From: an uncultured Psychroserpens sp.
GTDB lineage: Bacteria > Bacteroidota > Bacteroidia > Flavobacteriales > Flavobacteriaceae
Assembly: GCA_947488655.1 (NCBI GenBank)
Contig: CANKZZ010000001.1
Location: forward strand, 434,001 to 498,000
Direction of reading: 5' to 3'
Length of the DNA: 64,000 nucleotides
The notes below the pieces were generated by a model. It did not search any database, was not told the DNA's origin, and worked only from the letters and a program-made list of their open reading frames with translations. The first letter of the stretch is position 1; the number at the start of each line of letters is the position of its first letter. The translations under genes and the position numbers were made by a program. Of the stretch, positions 55,756 through 64,000 are shown one piece after another.

Positions 55756-56504
55756 AGGTTTTTATTTACAATAGTAGAGCTAGCCTGAGCTGTGCAAAAC
55801 ATGAGTACATCGGCAATGTTAACATGAGCAGGTCTTGAGATTGTAAATTGAATCATCTCTGCAACGTCCTCTGGTTGTAAGGCCTTATAACCTTTGTAAA
55901 CTTGATCTGCAATTGGGTCTCCTTTAAATCTAACGTGAGAAAACTCGGTCTCTACAAGTCCAGGGTTTATGGCTGTTACCTTTATACCAAACGGATTTAA
56001 ATCTATACGCATCCCTTCTGTAATGGCTAAAACAGCATGCTTGCTTCCGCAGTAAACATTTCCTTTTGGATATACTTCTTTGCCTGCAGATGATCCAATA
56101 TTAATAATATGACCACTTTTGCGTGCAGTCATTTGTGGTATAATGGCTTTACTTACATAAAGCAAACCTTTTACATTAATATCCATCATAGCATCCCAAT
56201 CATCTAAGTTACCTGTTTGTATTGGGTCCAAACCATGTGCATTACCAGCATTATTTATTAATATATCAATATCTTGAAATTCTTCTGGCAGAGTTTCAAT
56301 AGCAGCAAAAGTTTCTTTTTTATCTCGTACATCAAAATTTAGAGTATGTACATTGGTTTGTTTACTTAGAGCGCTTTTAATTGTGTCTAATCGTTCTTGA
56401 CGTCTACCGCAGAGAATTAATTTTATACCGTGATTTGCAAATTCGTGCGCTGTTGCTCTTCCAATTCCGCTTGTTGCTCCAGTTATTAATGCTGTTTTAT
56501 TCAT
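55752..56504 (-). CDS. Short-chain dehydrogenase/reductase (YdfG-like)
   Basis: The 250-aa classical SDR has the NADP-binding GATSGIGRA (about 8-16), the NNAG motif in LINNAGNAHG, the catalytic Ser in INIGSSAG and YCGSKHA (Tyr-x3-Lys). Arg residues after the first strand (CGRRQERL) favour NADP(H). Close relatives reduce 3-hydroxy acids such as L-allo-threonine or serine; the exact substrate is not visible. It is 23 bp downstream of the aldo-keto reductase and coupled to the glycosidase gene. Confidence 0.93.
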   Translation of the reverse strand: MNKTALITGATSGIGRATAHEFANHGIKLILCGRRQERLDTIKSALSKQTNVHTLNFDVRDKKETFAAIETLPEEFQDIDILINNAGNAHGLDPIQTGNLDDWDAMMDINVKGLLYVSKAIIPQMTARKSGHIINIGSSAGKEVYPKGNVYCGSKHAVLAITEGMRIDLNPFGIKVTAINPGLVETEFSHVRFKGDPIADQVYKGYKALQPEDVAEMIQFTISRPAHVNIADVLMFCTAQASSTIVNKNL

Positions 56505-56527
56505 GTATTATAAGTGCTAATTATTAT

Positions 56528-57391
56528 TTATGGTACTTCATGACCTTGACTGGCTTCAAGTATTTTAAACCAATCTTGTAAGTCTAAATTTAGGGCTAAT
56601 GCTTTGGCAGCATCTGTAATTCTCTGTTTTGTAGTGGTACCTATTACTGGATGAATTTTTGAAGGATGCCTTAACAACCAAGCTAATAGTAATTGATCTT
56701 CGGTTGCTTTGTACTTGTCTAACAACTCACCAAGTTGTTTATGTATTTGTCTTGTTTGTGCAGTATCTTCTCTAAAAACATTTCCTAATGGAGACCAAGC
56801 CATAGGCTTAATGTTTTTTATTTGCATTTGGTCAAGAGTGCCATCTAGCATTGCTTTATGTTGGGTTAAAGAAAACTCAATTTGGTTGACATCAACATCT
56901 ACACATTGAGATAGCAATGCTACCTGAGATGGTGTAAAATTTGAAACACCAAATTGTTTTATTAACCCTCTTTTTTTGAGGTTAGTAATAGCTTCTGCAA
57001 CCTCATTGGCTTGCATTAAAGGACTTGGTCTATGTAATAAAAACAAGTCTAAATAGTCTGTTTTTAAGTACTTTAAAGATTCTTGAGCAGACCAAATTAT
57101 ATAATCTTTATCGTATTGATAGTGTTTAACAGTATTAGACCTACTCTCTGCCAATAATTGAATACCACATTTACTAATAAGTTGAATGTTTTCTCTAGCA
57201 ATAGAGCTATCGTTCAGAGCCTCTCCAAAATGAGACTCTGTTGTATAATTACCATAAATATCTGCATGGTCAAATGTGGTAATATTTTGAGCAATACAGT
57301 GTTGTATTAAATCAATAGTTTGGTTTTTGTTAAGGTTTTTACCCCAAACTCCCCAAGTCATAGTACCTGCAATTAATCGAGAATATGTCAC
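56528..57391 (-). CDS. Aldo/keto reductase (YdhF-like; GTG start)
   Basis: The 287-aa NADPH-dependent oxidoreductase starts at GTG 57391. The TIM-barrel tetrad is visible: Asp and Tyr in FDHADIYGNYTTE, Lys in LISKCG, and His in LFLLHRPSP. The C-terminal HPVIGTTTKQRI is the cofactor-phosphate site. The first residues MTYSRLIAGTMTWG align with YdhF-type enzymes, supporting the GTG start. It is the first gene of a likely three-gene unit with the SDR and glycosidase genes. Confidence 0.93.
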   Translation of the reverse strand: MTYSRLIAGTMTWGVWGKNLNKNQTIDLIQHCIAQNITTFDHADIYGNYTTESHFGEALNDSSIARENIQLISKCGIQLLAESRSNTVKHYQYDKDYIIWSAQESLKYLKTDYLDLFLLHRPSPLMQANEVAEAITNLKKRGLIKQFGVSNFTPSQVALLSQCVDVDVNQIEFSLTQHKAMLDGTLDQMQIKNIKPMAWSPLGNVFREDTAQTRQIHKQLGELLDKYKATEDQLLLAWLLRHPSKIHPVIGTTTKQRITDAAKALALNLDLQDWFKILEASQGHEVP

Positions 57392-57495
57392 TTTTTTTTC
57401 AGTTTATGATGGTTTTTCTGCAATTCATGTATAAAAATAGACAAATCTAATAGAAATGAATATCATTGTTACATATTAATTAATTGTCCCTTATT

Positions 57496-58068
57496 ATGAA
57501 AACCTCACGCAATTTTAAAATACTCATTATAGGTTTGTTAACCATTTTTTTAATGACTAGCTGTTCTAATGAGTTAGAAACAGAAACCTTTGAAGACAGT
57601 TCTTTAATAACTGTAAAATTACAAGGCACTCCAAGTAATTTAAATAGAGTAAACTTAGAAATTTTAGATATCCAAATTCGTGTTTTAGAAGATGAGTTAG
57701 ACCCTAATGCATGGATAAGTTTAAATCCTGTTAATACGGGAATACATGATGTAACAAAAATTGTAAATAATCAAGTAGTAACGCTTGTAGATTTTGAAGA
57801 GATACCATCTAATTATATTTACAATATAAAATTGGTTTTTGGAGATAATAACACTGTGGTAGAAAATGGTATAGAATATATTTTAGATTTTAATGTAAAC
57901 GCAGACAATGCCTCAATTAATGTGGTAGAAAAACAATTAATATCTAATAAGGTTTATGATTTTGTATTAGTTTTTGATACAGATGAGTCTATAAATATTT
58001 CTTCGGAAGGTCATGCAAATTTAAACCCAAAAATGTCTACAGAAATGAGATTATTTAATCTCTTTTAA
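57496..58068 (+). CDS. DUF4382 domain lipoprotein
   Basis: I start at ATG 57496 (190 aa); a TTG at 57484 adds four residues. The signal peptide ends in lipobox MTSC (Cys about 23). The mature domain follows the DUF4382 pattern: ITVKLQGTPSNLNRVNLEILDIQIRV, a segment with WISLNP, then VTLVDFEEIPSNYIYNIKLVF and EKQLISNKVYDFVLVFD, which read as an Ig-like beta sandwich. The function is unknown. It is a single-gene unit with its own terminator. Confidence 0.85.
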   Translation: MKTSRNFKILIIGLLTIFLMTSCSNELETETFEDSSLITVKLQGTPSNLNRVNLEILDIQIRVLEDELDPNAWISLNPVNTGIHDVTKIVNNQVVTLVDFEEIPSNYIYNIKLVFGDNNTVVENGIEYILDFNVNADNASINVVEKQLISNKVYDFVLVFDTDESINISSEGHANLNPKMSTEMRLFNLF

Positions 58069-58105
58069 GTTAAGATTTTACATAAATTAATCACATACAA
58101 TTTAC

Positions 58106-58136
58106 TTAAAGGCAACACGATATGTGTTGCCTTTAA
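58106..58136 (+). terminator. Intrinsic terminator after the DUF4382 gene
   Basis: A 13-bp stem TTAAAGGCAACAC/GTGTTGCCTTTAA with a 5-base loop, 38 bp after the stop. There is a weak T tract after it. Confidence 0.8.
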
Positions 58137-58233
58137 CATTTAACCAAATGTTAACAGCTAATCATCAAAAAATTTAACAATTTGCGTAACTAAATTAAAT
58201 GGAGTTAATCACAGCGTTAAAAACATATAAATA

Positions 58234-59235
58234 ATGGAAGAAACAGGTACAATTGACATTAAAAGCATAAATGAGAAAATAGAAAAAGAAAGTGCTTTTG
58301 TTGATTTGTTAATGATGGAAATGAATAAAGTCATCGTTGGGCAAAGACACATGGTAGAACGTTTGCTTATTGGACTTCTTGGTCGAGGGCACATTTTATT
58401 AGAAGGTGTTCCTGGTCTAGCAAAAACTCTTGCCATTAATACCTTGTCACAAGCAGTAGATGGAAGTTTTAGTAGAATACAGTTTACGCCAGATTTATTA
58501 CCTGCAGATGTGGTTGGTACATTAATTTATAACATGAAAATTAATGATTTCTCAATAAAAAAAGGACCAATATTTGCAAATTTCGTGTTGGCAGATGAGA
58601 TTAACAGAGCACCAGCAAAAGTGCAATCGGCTTTGTTAGAAGCGATGCAAGAAAAGCAAGTAACTATTGGAGATGAAACCTATGTTTTAGACAAGCCATT
58701 TTTAGTTATGGCAACTCAAAACCCTGTAGAACAAGAAGGAACTTACCCTTTGCCAGAAGCGCAAATTGACCGTTTTATGCTTAAAACAGTAATTGATTAT
58801 CCTAAACAAGCCGAAGAGCAGCTTATTATGAGAGCTAATTTAAAAGGCAGTTGGGAAAAAGTAAATCCTGTAGTTAGCATTGCTCAAATACTAAAAGCTC
58901 AGGAGGTTGTTAGAGAGGTTTATATGGATGAGAAAATCGAAAAATATATCCTAGATATTATTTTTGCAACGCGTTATCCAGATCAATATAGATTACCAGA
59001 TTTAAAACCATTAATTTCTTTTGGAGCATCGCCTCGTGGAAGTATCAACTTAGCAACTGCTGCAAAATGTTACGCATTTATAAAGCGTCGTGGTTATGTA
59101 ATCCCAGAAGATGTTCGTGCAGTAGTACATGATGTGTTACGACACAGAATTGGAATTACGTATGAAGCCGAAGCAGAAAACGTAACATCTGAAGATATCA
59201 TTAACAAGATTGTAAATGAGATAGAGGTGCCTTAA
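58234..59235 (+). CDS. MoxR-family AAA+ ATPase
   Basis: The 333-aa AAA+ protein has Walker A GVPGLAKT (about 61-68), Walker B FVLADEINRAPAK, sensor 1 ATQNPVEQEGTYPLPEAQIDRF and the C-terminal lid. MoxR ATPases work with von Willebrand factor A (VWA) proteins as chaperone-like assembly factors. It is the first gene of the Bat operon. A dispersed-repeat-like element lies between it and the DUF58 gene. The leader has GTTAACAG, identical to one arm of the palindrome at 17417. Confidence 0.95.
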   Translation: MEETGTIDIKSINEKIEKESAFVDLLMMEMNKVIVGQRHMVERLLIGLLGRGHILLEGVPGLAKTLAINTLSQAVDGSFSRIQFTPDLLPADVVGTLIYNMKINDFSIKKGPIFANFVLADEINRAPAKVQSALLEAMQEKQVTIGDETYVLDKPFLVMATQNPVEQEGTYPLPEAQIDRFMLKTVIDYPKQAEEQLIMRANLKGSWEKVNPVVSIAQILKAQEVVREVYMDEKIEKYILDIIFATRYPDQYRLPDLKPLISFGASPRGSINLATAAKCYAFIKRRGYVIPEDVRAVVHDVLRHRIGITYEAEAENVTSEDIINKIVNEIEVP

Positions 59236-59238
59236 AAT

Positions 59239-59322
59239 TGTCCTTCCGCATTTGACGCGGAATCTCTTTAACTTTTATAACAATTTTAATTTGATAGATT
59301 CTGCATCAAGTGCAGAGTGACA
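59239..59322. repeat. MITE/REP-like imperfect inverted repeat between moxR and DUF58 genes
   Basis: Two 27-bp arms (59239-59265 and 59296-59322) are imperfect reverse complements, beginning TGTCCTTCCGC and ending GCAGAGTGACA. Each arm also folds by itself (TTCCGC/GCGGAA; TCTGCA/TGCAGA). A 30-bp AT-rich spacer lies between them. The arms are richer in G+C than the surroundings. Confidence 0.65.
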
Positions 59323-59332
59323 GAACACAAAA

Positions 59333-60199
59333 ATGGATACCAAAGAACTCTTAAAAAAAGTACGAAAAATTGAGATTAAGACACGACGATTGTCTGATCA
59401 TATATTTGGAGGCGAATACCACTCGACTTTTAAAGGTCGTGGTATGACTTTTTCTGAAGTGAGACAGTACCAGTTTGGTGATGATGTACGTAATATAGAT
59501 TGGAATGTTACTGCACGCTACAACGAACCATACATTAAAGTTTTTGAAGAAGAACGAGAATTAACGATGATGCTCATGGTTGATATTTCGGGTTCAGAAT
59601 TGTTTGGAACAGATGAGCAGTTTAAAAATGAAATTGTTACTGAGATTGCTGCAACGTTGGCATTCTCTGCAACACAGAATAATGATAAAATTGGTCTCAT
59701 CTTATTTTCAGATGCTATAGAATTATATATTCCGCCAAAAAAAGGACGTTCTCACGTACTGAGAATTATTAGAGAATTGATTGAATTTAAACCAAAAAGT
59801 AAACTCACAGATATTTCCGAAGCATTGAAATTTTTATCTAATGTGATGAAAAAGAAAGCAATTGTTTTTATGCTTAGCGATTTTGTCACAGATGATGATT
59901 ACAAGCAAAATTTAAAAATTGCTGCTGGTCGTCATGATATCACAGGCATTAGAGTTTTTGATAAAGGGGAAGAAGAAATTCCTAATCTTGGGATGGTGCA
60001 AATGCAAGATGAGGAGTCTGGAGAATTGGTGTTAGTCAATACAGCATCAAAGCAGGTGCGAAACAATTATAGTAATTATTATAAAGAGAAAGTAAACTAT
60101 TTTAAAGAGACGTTTACAAAATCTGGTTCTGGCACAATAGATTGTCGTGTAGATGAGAGTTATGTAAAAAAATTACTAGGTTATTTTAAGAGAAGATAA
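59333..60199 (+). CDS. DUF58 family protein
   Basis: The 288-aa cytoplasmic protein has the DUF58 signature GRGMTFSEVRQYQFGDDVRNIDWNVTARYNEPYIKVFEEERE followed by a VWA-like fold with MIDAS-type DISGSE. DUF58 proteins are standard partners of MoxR ATPases. It is the second gene of the operon, followed after 39 bp by the BatD-like gene. Confidence 0.94.
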   Translation: MDTKELLKKVRKIEIKTRRLSDHIFGGEYHSTFKGRGMTFSEVRQYQFGDDVRNIDWNVTARYNEPYIKVFEEERELTMMLMVDISGSELFGTDEQFKNEIVTEIAATLAFSATQNNDKIGLILFSDAIELYIPPKKGRSHVLRIIRELIEFKPKSKLTDISEALKFLSNVMKKKAIVFMLSDFVTDDDYKQNLKIAAGRHDITGIRVFDKGEEEIPNLGMVQMQDEESGELVLVNTASKQVRNNYSNYYKEKVNYFKETFTKSGSGTIDCRVDESYVKKLLGYFKRR

Positions 60200-60238
60200 A
60201 AAAGTTAGAGGTACAAATACATTGTACTAAGGTTGATT

Positions 60239-61936
60239 ATGAAGCTAAATATTAAAAAGTTTAATGGTAATTATAAGGTCGTTTCTCGCAAGAGTTCTCC
60301 ATTAACGGTCAATTTATCTGTATTCTTTTTTCTGTTTTCTTTCCTTTCTTTTGCTCAAGTTACATCGTCTATAGATACTACAAAAATTAGAATTGGCGAG
60401 CAAATTACATATCAAGTAAAAGTAGAAGCAGATACTACAGATTTGGTAGTGTTTCCAGAGGGTCAAACCTTTATGCCTTTAGAGATGATAGAATCTTATA
60501 AAATAGATTCTACTAAAAATAACAGCAAATTTCAGCTTATAAAAAAATATGCATTAACGCAGTTTGACTCTGGTGCATATATTATCCCGAAGCAAAAAAT
60601 CGTTATTGGTACAAAAACGTATTTTACAGATTCTTTACGTGTTGAGGTACAAACAATTCCTGTAGATACCACAAAGCAAAAACTTTTTGACATTAAACCA
60701 ATGATTACCGTAGAGAAGGCCTCAAGTAAATGGTGGCTTTATGTACTTTTAGGTTTACTTATATTAGGATTAGTAGCCTTTATTTTATATTGGTTTATTT
60801 GGCGTAAAAAACCTCTAACCGAAGAGGAGGAAATTGCATTGCTACCACCTTATGATAGAGCTAAAATGGCTTTAAAAAAATTAGATGAGAGTGATTATCT
60901 TCAAAAAGAAGAGTTAAAAGATTATTACTCTGAGCTCACATTTATTATTAGAAAGTATCTAGATGAAAAAGTCTATGATAGAGCCTTAGAAAGCACTACA
61001 GATGAGTTGATAGATCGTTTAAGTATGCTTAGAGATGCTAACCAGATTGAGTTAAGCAATGACGATATAAAAAATATTGAAACCATTTTGAAACGTGCCG
61101 ATTTGGTAAAATTCGCAAAATCAGCACCAGATATCGAGTTGGCAAAACTGGATAGAAATACGATTGATATAGAAATTGACCAAGTTAAAGAAGCATTACC
61201 AGAACCAACTGAAGAAGAGAAACTACTAGACGAGCAATATAGAGACGAGCAAGAGCGAAAAGCAAAGCGCAAAAAGATTTGGCTTACTGTAGCAGCTAGT
61301 GTATTAATTCTAATTGCAACATTTGTAGGTTTTGGCGTAAAATATGGTTTTAAATATGTGGTAGATACCATTGTAGGAGAAGAAAGCAAAGAGCTTCTAG
61401 AAGGAGAATGGGTGCGTAGTGATTATGGTGTGCCACCAATTATGATTTCTACTCCTGTAGTTTTAGAGCGTATTAATATTGAAATACCAGAAGAATTAAA
61501 AGATAAAATAGAGAACACATCGTTTAGATTTTTGTCTGATGAAGCAGGAATTGATATTCAGGTGAGTACAACCAAATTTAATTATACCGATGAAGAAAAA
61601 GAGCAAGCGCTTTCCGAAGAAGGTAAAACAAGAGAGTTACTTGCAGCTTCAGAAAAATATATTCAAAAACTAGAGGCAGATGGAGCAACAAATATTACGG
61701 TAAAAAGAGAACAATTTATCACTCCTAATGCAGCAGAAGGTTTTAAAACTTATGGCACCATGATGCTCTCTAATGATGGAGACGATACACCTGCTAATTA
61801 TAATATTATTCTATTTAAGGCCGAAAATGTAAGACAACAAATAATTTTGCAATGGAGAGGTGGCAATACTTATACCAATGAGATGATGGAGCGCGTTTTA
61901 AAATCTATAGAACTTAAAAAACTAGAAGAAGAGTAA
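60239..61936 (+). CDS. BatD-like membrane protein with two membrane segments and an extra C-terminal domain
   Basis: I start at ATG 60239 (565 aa); a TTG at 60233 is two codons upstream. A signal peptide ends SFAQ (about 40). A BatD-like beta domain follows (about 43-145; IRIGEQITYQVKVEAD), then a membrane helix (about 163-185), a cytoplasmic helical region (about 190-330, with a highly charged TEEEKLLDEQYRDEQERKAK), a second helix (about 343-365) and an extracytoplasmic domain of about 190 residues that I do not recognise (EWVRSDYGVPPIMISTP, then ITVKREQF and ILFKAEN). The stop overlaps the BatA start by 1 bp (TAATG). It probably bridges the periplasm and the MoxR/VWA proteins. Confidence 0.82.
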   Translation: MKLNIKKFNGNYKVVSRKSSPLTVNLSVFFFLFSFLSFAQVTSSIDTTKIRIGEQITYQVKVEADTTDLVVFPEGQTFMPLEMIESYKIDSTKNNSKFQLIKKYALTQFDSGAYIIPKQKIVIGTKTYFTDSLRVEVQTIPVDTTKQKLFDIKPMITVEKASSKWWLYVLLGLLILGLVAFILYWFIWRKKPLTEEEEIALLPPYDRAKMALKKLDESDYLQKEELKDYYSELTFIIRKYLDEKVYDRALESTTDELIDRLSMLRDANQIELSNDDIKNIETILKRADLVKFAKSAPDIELAKLDRNTIDIEIDQVKEALPEPTEEEKLLDEQYRDEQERKAKRKKIWLTVAASVLILIATFVGFGVKYGFKYVVDTIVGEESKELLEGEWVRSDYGVPPIMISTPVVLERINIEIPEELKDKIENTSFRFLSDEAGIDIQVSTTKFNYTDEEKEQALSEEGKTRELLAASEKYIQKLEADGATNITVKREQFITPNAAEGFKTYGTMMLSNDGDDTPANYNIILFKAENVRQQIILQWRGGNTYTNEMMERVLKSIELKKLEEE

Positions 61937-62940
61937 TGTTTGAAGGAATAGAGTTTTTAAATAAAGAGTTTTTTTGGTTGTTTTTACTACTGCCAATAGC
62001 AATATTGTGGTATGTTTTTAAGAGGAAGCAACAAACAGCAGAGCTTAAAATGTCTAGCATTAAAGGTTTTAAAGTTGGTAATTCTTTATTGCCAAAATTT
62101 CGACCTGTATTATTTGTATTACGGTTATTAACCTTATCATTTCTAATTTTAGCATTGGCTAGACCAAGAACTTCAGACGAGACAACAAAAACTAAAACAA
62201 CTAAGGGTATAGATATTGTTATGGCAATAGATGTATCTGCAAGTATGTTGGCTAAAGATTTGCTTCCAAATCGTCTAGAAGCATTAAAAAAAGTGGCAGG
62301 AGATTTTATAAAAGGCAGACCTAATGACCGTATAGGTTTGGTAGAATATGCAGGAGAAAGTTATACCAAAACGCCAATTACAAGCGATAAAGGTATTGTT
62401 TTACGCTCTCTTAGAGATATTAAATATAATACTGTCATAGAAGGAGGTACAGCCATTGGGATGGGATTAGCAACATCTGTAAACCGTTTAAAAGATAGTA
62501 AAGCAAAAAGTAAGATTATTATTTTATTGACAGATGGTGTCAATAACTCTGGCTTTATAGACCCTAAAATAGCAAGTGAACTAGCCCTAGAATATGGTAT
62601 TAAAGTTTATACCATAGGATTGGGTACAAATGGTATGGCATTATCTCCATATTCTATTTTACCTAACGGAAATTTTCAATATCGAAGAATACAAGTAGAA
62701 ATTGACGAAGAGCTACTTAATGAAATAGCAGATGTCACAGGTGGGATTTATTTTAGAGCAACAAATAACAAAAAATTAAAAGAAATTTACGACGAAATTA
62801 ATAAACTCGAAAAGACCGAAATTGAAGAAATAAAATACACGACGTATGATGAAAAATATCGTCCGTTGATTTTAATAGCGTTAGCATTCTTACTTGTAGA
62901 AGTGCTACTTAGGTTTACTGTTTTTAGAAGTTTTGTGTAG
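61936..62940 (+). CDS. batA: VWA domain membrane protein BatA
   Basis: The 334-aa protein has an N-terminal hydrophobic pair of helices (about 10-25 and 55-75), a VWA domain (about 92-280) with an intact MIDAS (VMAIDVSASM, then EGGTAIGMGL and LLTDGVNNSG) and a C-terminal membrane helix (about 312-330). Bat proteins ('Bacteroides aerotolerance') form inner-membrane complexes with MoxR. It is coupled to the BatD-like gene by a 1-bp overlap; batB follows after 23 bp. Confidence 0.92.
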   Translation: MFEGIEFLNKEFFWLFLLLPIAILWYVFKRKQQTAELKMSSIKGFKVGNSLLPKFRPVLFVLRLLTLSFLILALARPRTSDETTKTKTTKGIDIVMAIDVSASMLAKDLLPNRLEALKKVAGDFIKGRPNDRIGLVEYAGESYTKTPITSDKGIVLRSLRDIKYNTVIEGGTAIGMGLATSVNRLKDSKAKSKIIILLTDGVNNSGFIDPKIASELALEYGIKVYTIGLGTNGMALSPYSILPNGNFQYRRIQVEIDEELLNEIADVTGGIYFRATNNKKLKEIYDEINKLEKTEIEEIKYTTYDEKYRPLILIALAFLLVEVLLRFTVFRSFV

Positions 62941-62963
62941 TTGTAACTTAGAGAATATAAAAA

Positions 62964-64000
62964 ATGTTTGATTTTCAATTAGAAGAAAAAATTTGGTTTT
63001 GGATGTTGCTGGCTATTCCAGTAATAATCTTACTATTTGCTATGCTTCAGTTTTGGAAATATAGAACACAAAAACGTTTTGCTAACACCAAACTGCTAAA
63101 GCGTTTAAGTCCTAATCAGTCGTTGTTTAAATCTATTCTAAAAATTATTGTCCTTTGTTTAGCGATTGCTTGTTTTGCCATAGCATTGGTTAACCCAAAA
63201 ATTGGTACAAAACTAGAAACTGTAAAACGTCAAGGTGTAGATATAGTATTTGCAGTAGACGTTTCTAAAAGTATGTTGGCAGAAGATATTGCACCAAATA
63301 GACTAGAAAAATCAAAACAGTTGGTGACTCAAATCATCAATAATTTGGCAAGTGATCGCGTTGGGATTATTGCTTATGCTGGCAAGGCGTTTCCGCAATT
63401 ACCAATTACTACAGATTATGCCTCAGCAAAAATGTTTCTCAATAACATGAATACAGATATGCTCTCCTCTCAAGGTACAGCCATCAACGAAGCTATAGAA
63501 CTAGCAAAAACTTATTTTGATGATGAGGAGCAAACAAATAGAGTGTTAATTATTATTTCAGACGGAGAAGACCATAGTGATGTTTCTAGTACAATTGCAG
63601 AAGAAGCCAGTGAAGAAGGTATCAGGATTTTTACCATTGGTGTTGGTGATGTAAAAGGAGGGCGTATCCCAATAAAACGTAATGGTATTTTGCTCAATTA
63701 CAAAAAAGACAATCAAGGAGAAACGGTTATCACAAAACTCAACGAGGAAACGCTCAAGGATATCGCAGACGAAGCCAATGGTGCTTACATCAATGGTAAC
63801 AACACTGCAGACGTTATCAAAGAAATCAAAGACATCCTTAACAAGATGGATAAAACCGAATTTGAAGCCAAAGAGTTCGCGGATTATAAAGACCAGTTTC
63901 AATGGTTTTTAGGTTTTGGTATTTTCTTTTTATTCTTAGATATTTTCTTCCTAGAACGTAAAACAGGTTGGTTGAAACGACTTAATCTTTTTAATGAGAA
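62964..64000 (+). CDS. batB: VWA domain membrane protein BatB (partial at window end)
   Basis: I translated this from ATG 62964; 345 codons are open to the window edge, so the 3' end is missing. An N-terminal helix (about 12-28) and a second (about 56-75) precede a VWA domain with an intact MIDAS (VFAVDVSKSM, GTAINEAI, IIISDGEDHSD), and a C-terminal helix lies near 315-332. It is paralogous to BatA. batC and further genes are expected just beyond the window. Little of the protein should be missing, as the C-terminal helix is already present. Confidence 0.9.
   Translation, partial: MFDFQLEEKIWFWMLLAIPVIILLFAMLQFWKYRTQKRFANTKLLKRLSPNQSLFKSILKIIVLCLAIACFAIALVNPKIGTKLETVKRQGVDIVFAVDVSKSMLAEDIAPNRLEKSKQLVTQIINNLASDRVGIIAYAGKAFPQLPITTDYASAKMFLNNMNTDMLSSQGTAINEAIELAKTYFDDEEQTNRVLIIISDGEDHSDVSSTIAEEASEEGIRIFTIGVGDVKGGRIPIKRNGILLNYKKDNQGETVITKLNEETLKDIADEANGAYINGNNTADVIKEIKDILNKMDKTEFEAKEFADYKDQFQWFLGFGIFFLFLDIFFLERKTGWLKRLNLFNE

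Overview
The window is a 64 kb piece of a low-GC chromosome from a member of the Bacteroidota, almost certainly family Flavobacteriaceae. The evidence is: type IX secretion (T9SS) cargo with gliding-motility-type C-terminal domains, PorP/SprF and TonB-dependent receptors, lipoproteins with an SC-type lipobox, the TAnnTTTG -7 promoter element ahead of many genes, and family-specific proteins (DUF2480, DUF3078, DUF5689, DUF4382). I cannot name the genus from sequence alone. No rRNA, tRNA, CRISPR array, prophage or transposase was recognised. Coding density is high and only one gap exceeds 300 bp (53351-53770).

Layout: 1-4216 holds a partial secreted serine hydrolase, an alpha/beta hydrolase, three small paralogous Cys/His proteins and thiL. 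4338-15027 is a SUF iron-sulfur cluster operon (sufA, sufB, lipoprotein, sufC, sufD, sufS, DUF6438 protein, sufE, DUF59/sufT-like, ABC exporter, DUF2480, DUF3078), closed by a bidirectional terminator shared with hflX. 16393 is a cytoplasmic EEP-family nuclease/phosphatase. 17572-30441 is a surface-adhesion/T9SS block in which two giant multidomain type B T9SS cargo proteins flank a PorP/SprF protein and an OmpA-family protein. 31061-36634 is a likely nutrient-acquisition locus: a DUF5689 lipoprotein, a TonB-dependent receptor and a divergent secreted EEP nuclease. 36704-46270 (minus strand) is an envelope locus with PBP1C and a giant alpha-2-macroglobulin lipoprotein, split by a membrane protein and an ABM-domain protein. 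46434-53350 holds an isoaspartyl peptidase, an ALDH7-type dehydrogenase, a small lipoprotein/beta-barrel pair and a DUF1800-DUF1501 pair. 53351-57391 holds a duplicated structured intergenic element, an AlbA_2-domain protein and a glycosidase/SDR/aldo-keto reductase run. 57496 encodes a DUF4382 lipoprotein. 58234-64000 is a MoxR/DUF58/BatD-like/BatA/BatB 'aerotolerance' operon that runs off the end.

Most of the window is recognisable flavobacterial core and envelope biology. The best candidates for something undescribed are: (i) two 170-bp intergenic copies at a 247-bp period with a conserved hairpin and a compensatory base-pair change; (ii) three small zinc-ribbon-like paralogs, two of which share a decamer in their leaders; (iii) several genes whose -7 box ends only 4-6 nt before the start codon, implying leaderless mRNAs; (iv) envelope proteins and an exporter embedded in the SUF operon; (v) a perfect palindrome just upstream of the adhesin-operon promoter; (vi) the receptor/DUF5689/secreted nuclease locus; and (vii) a 269-residue adhesin module kept nearly identical at protein level in part while its silent sites have diverged.
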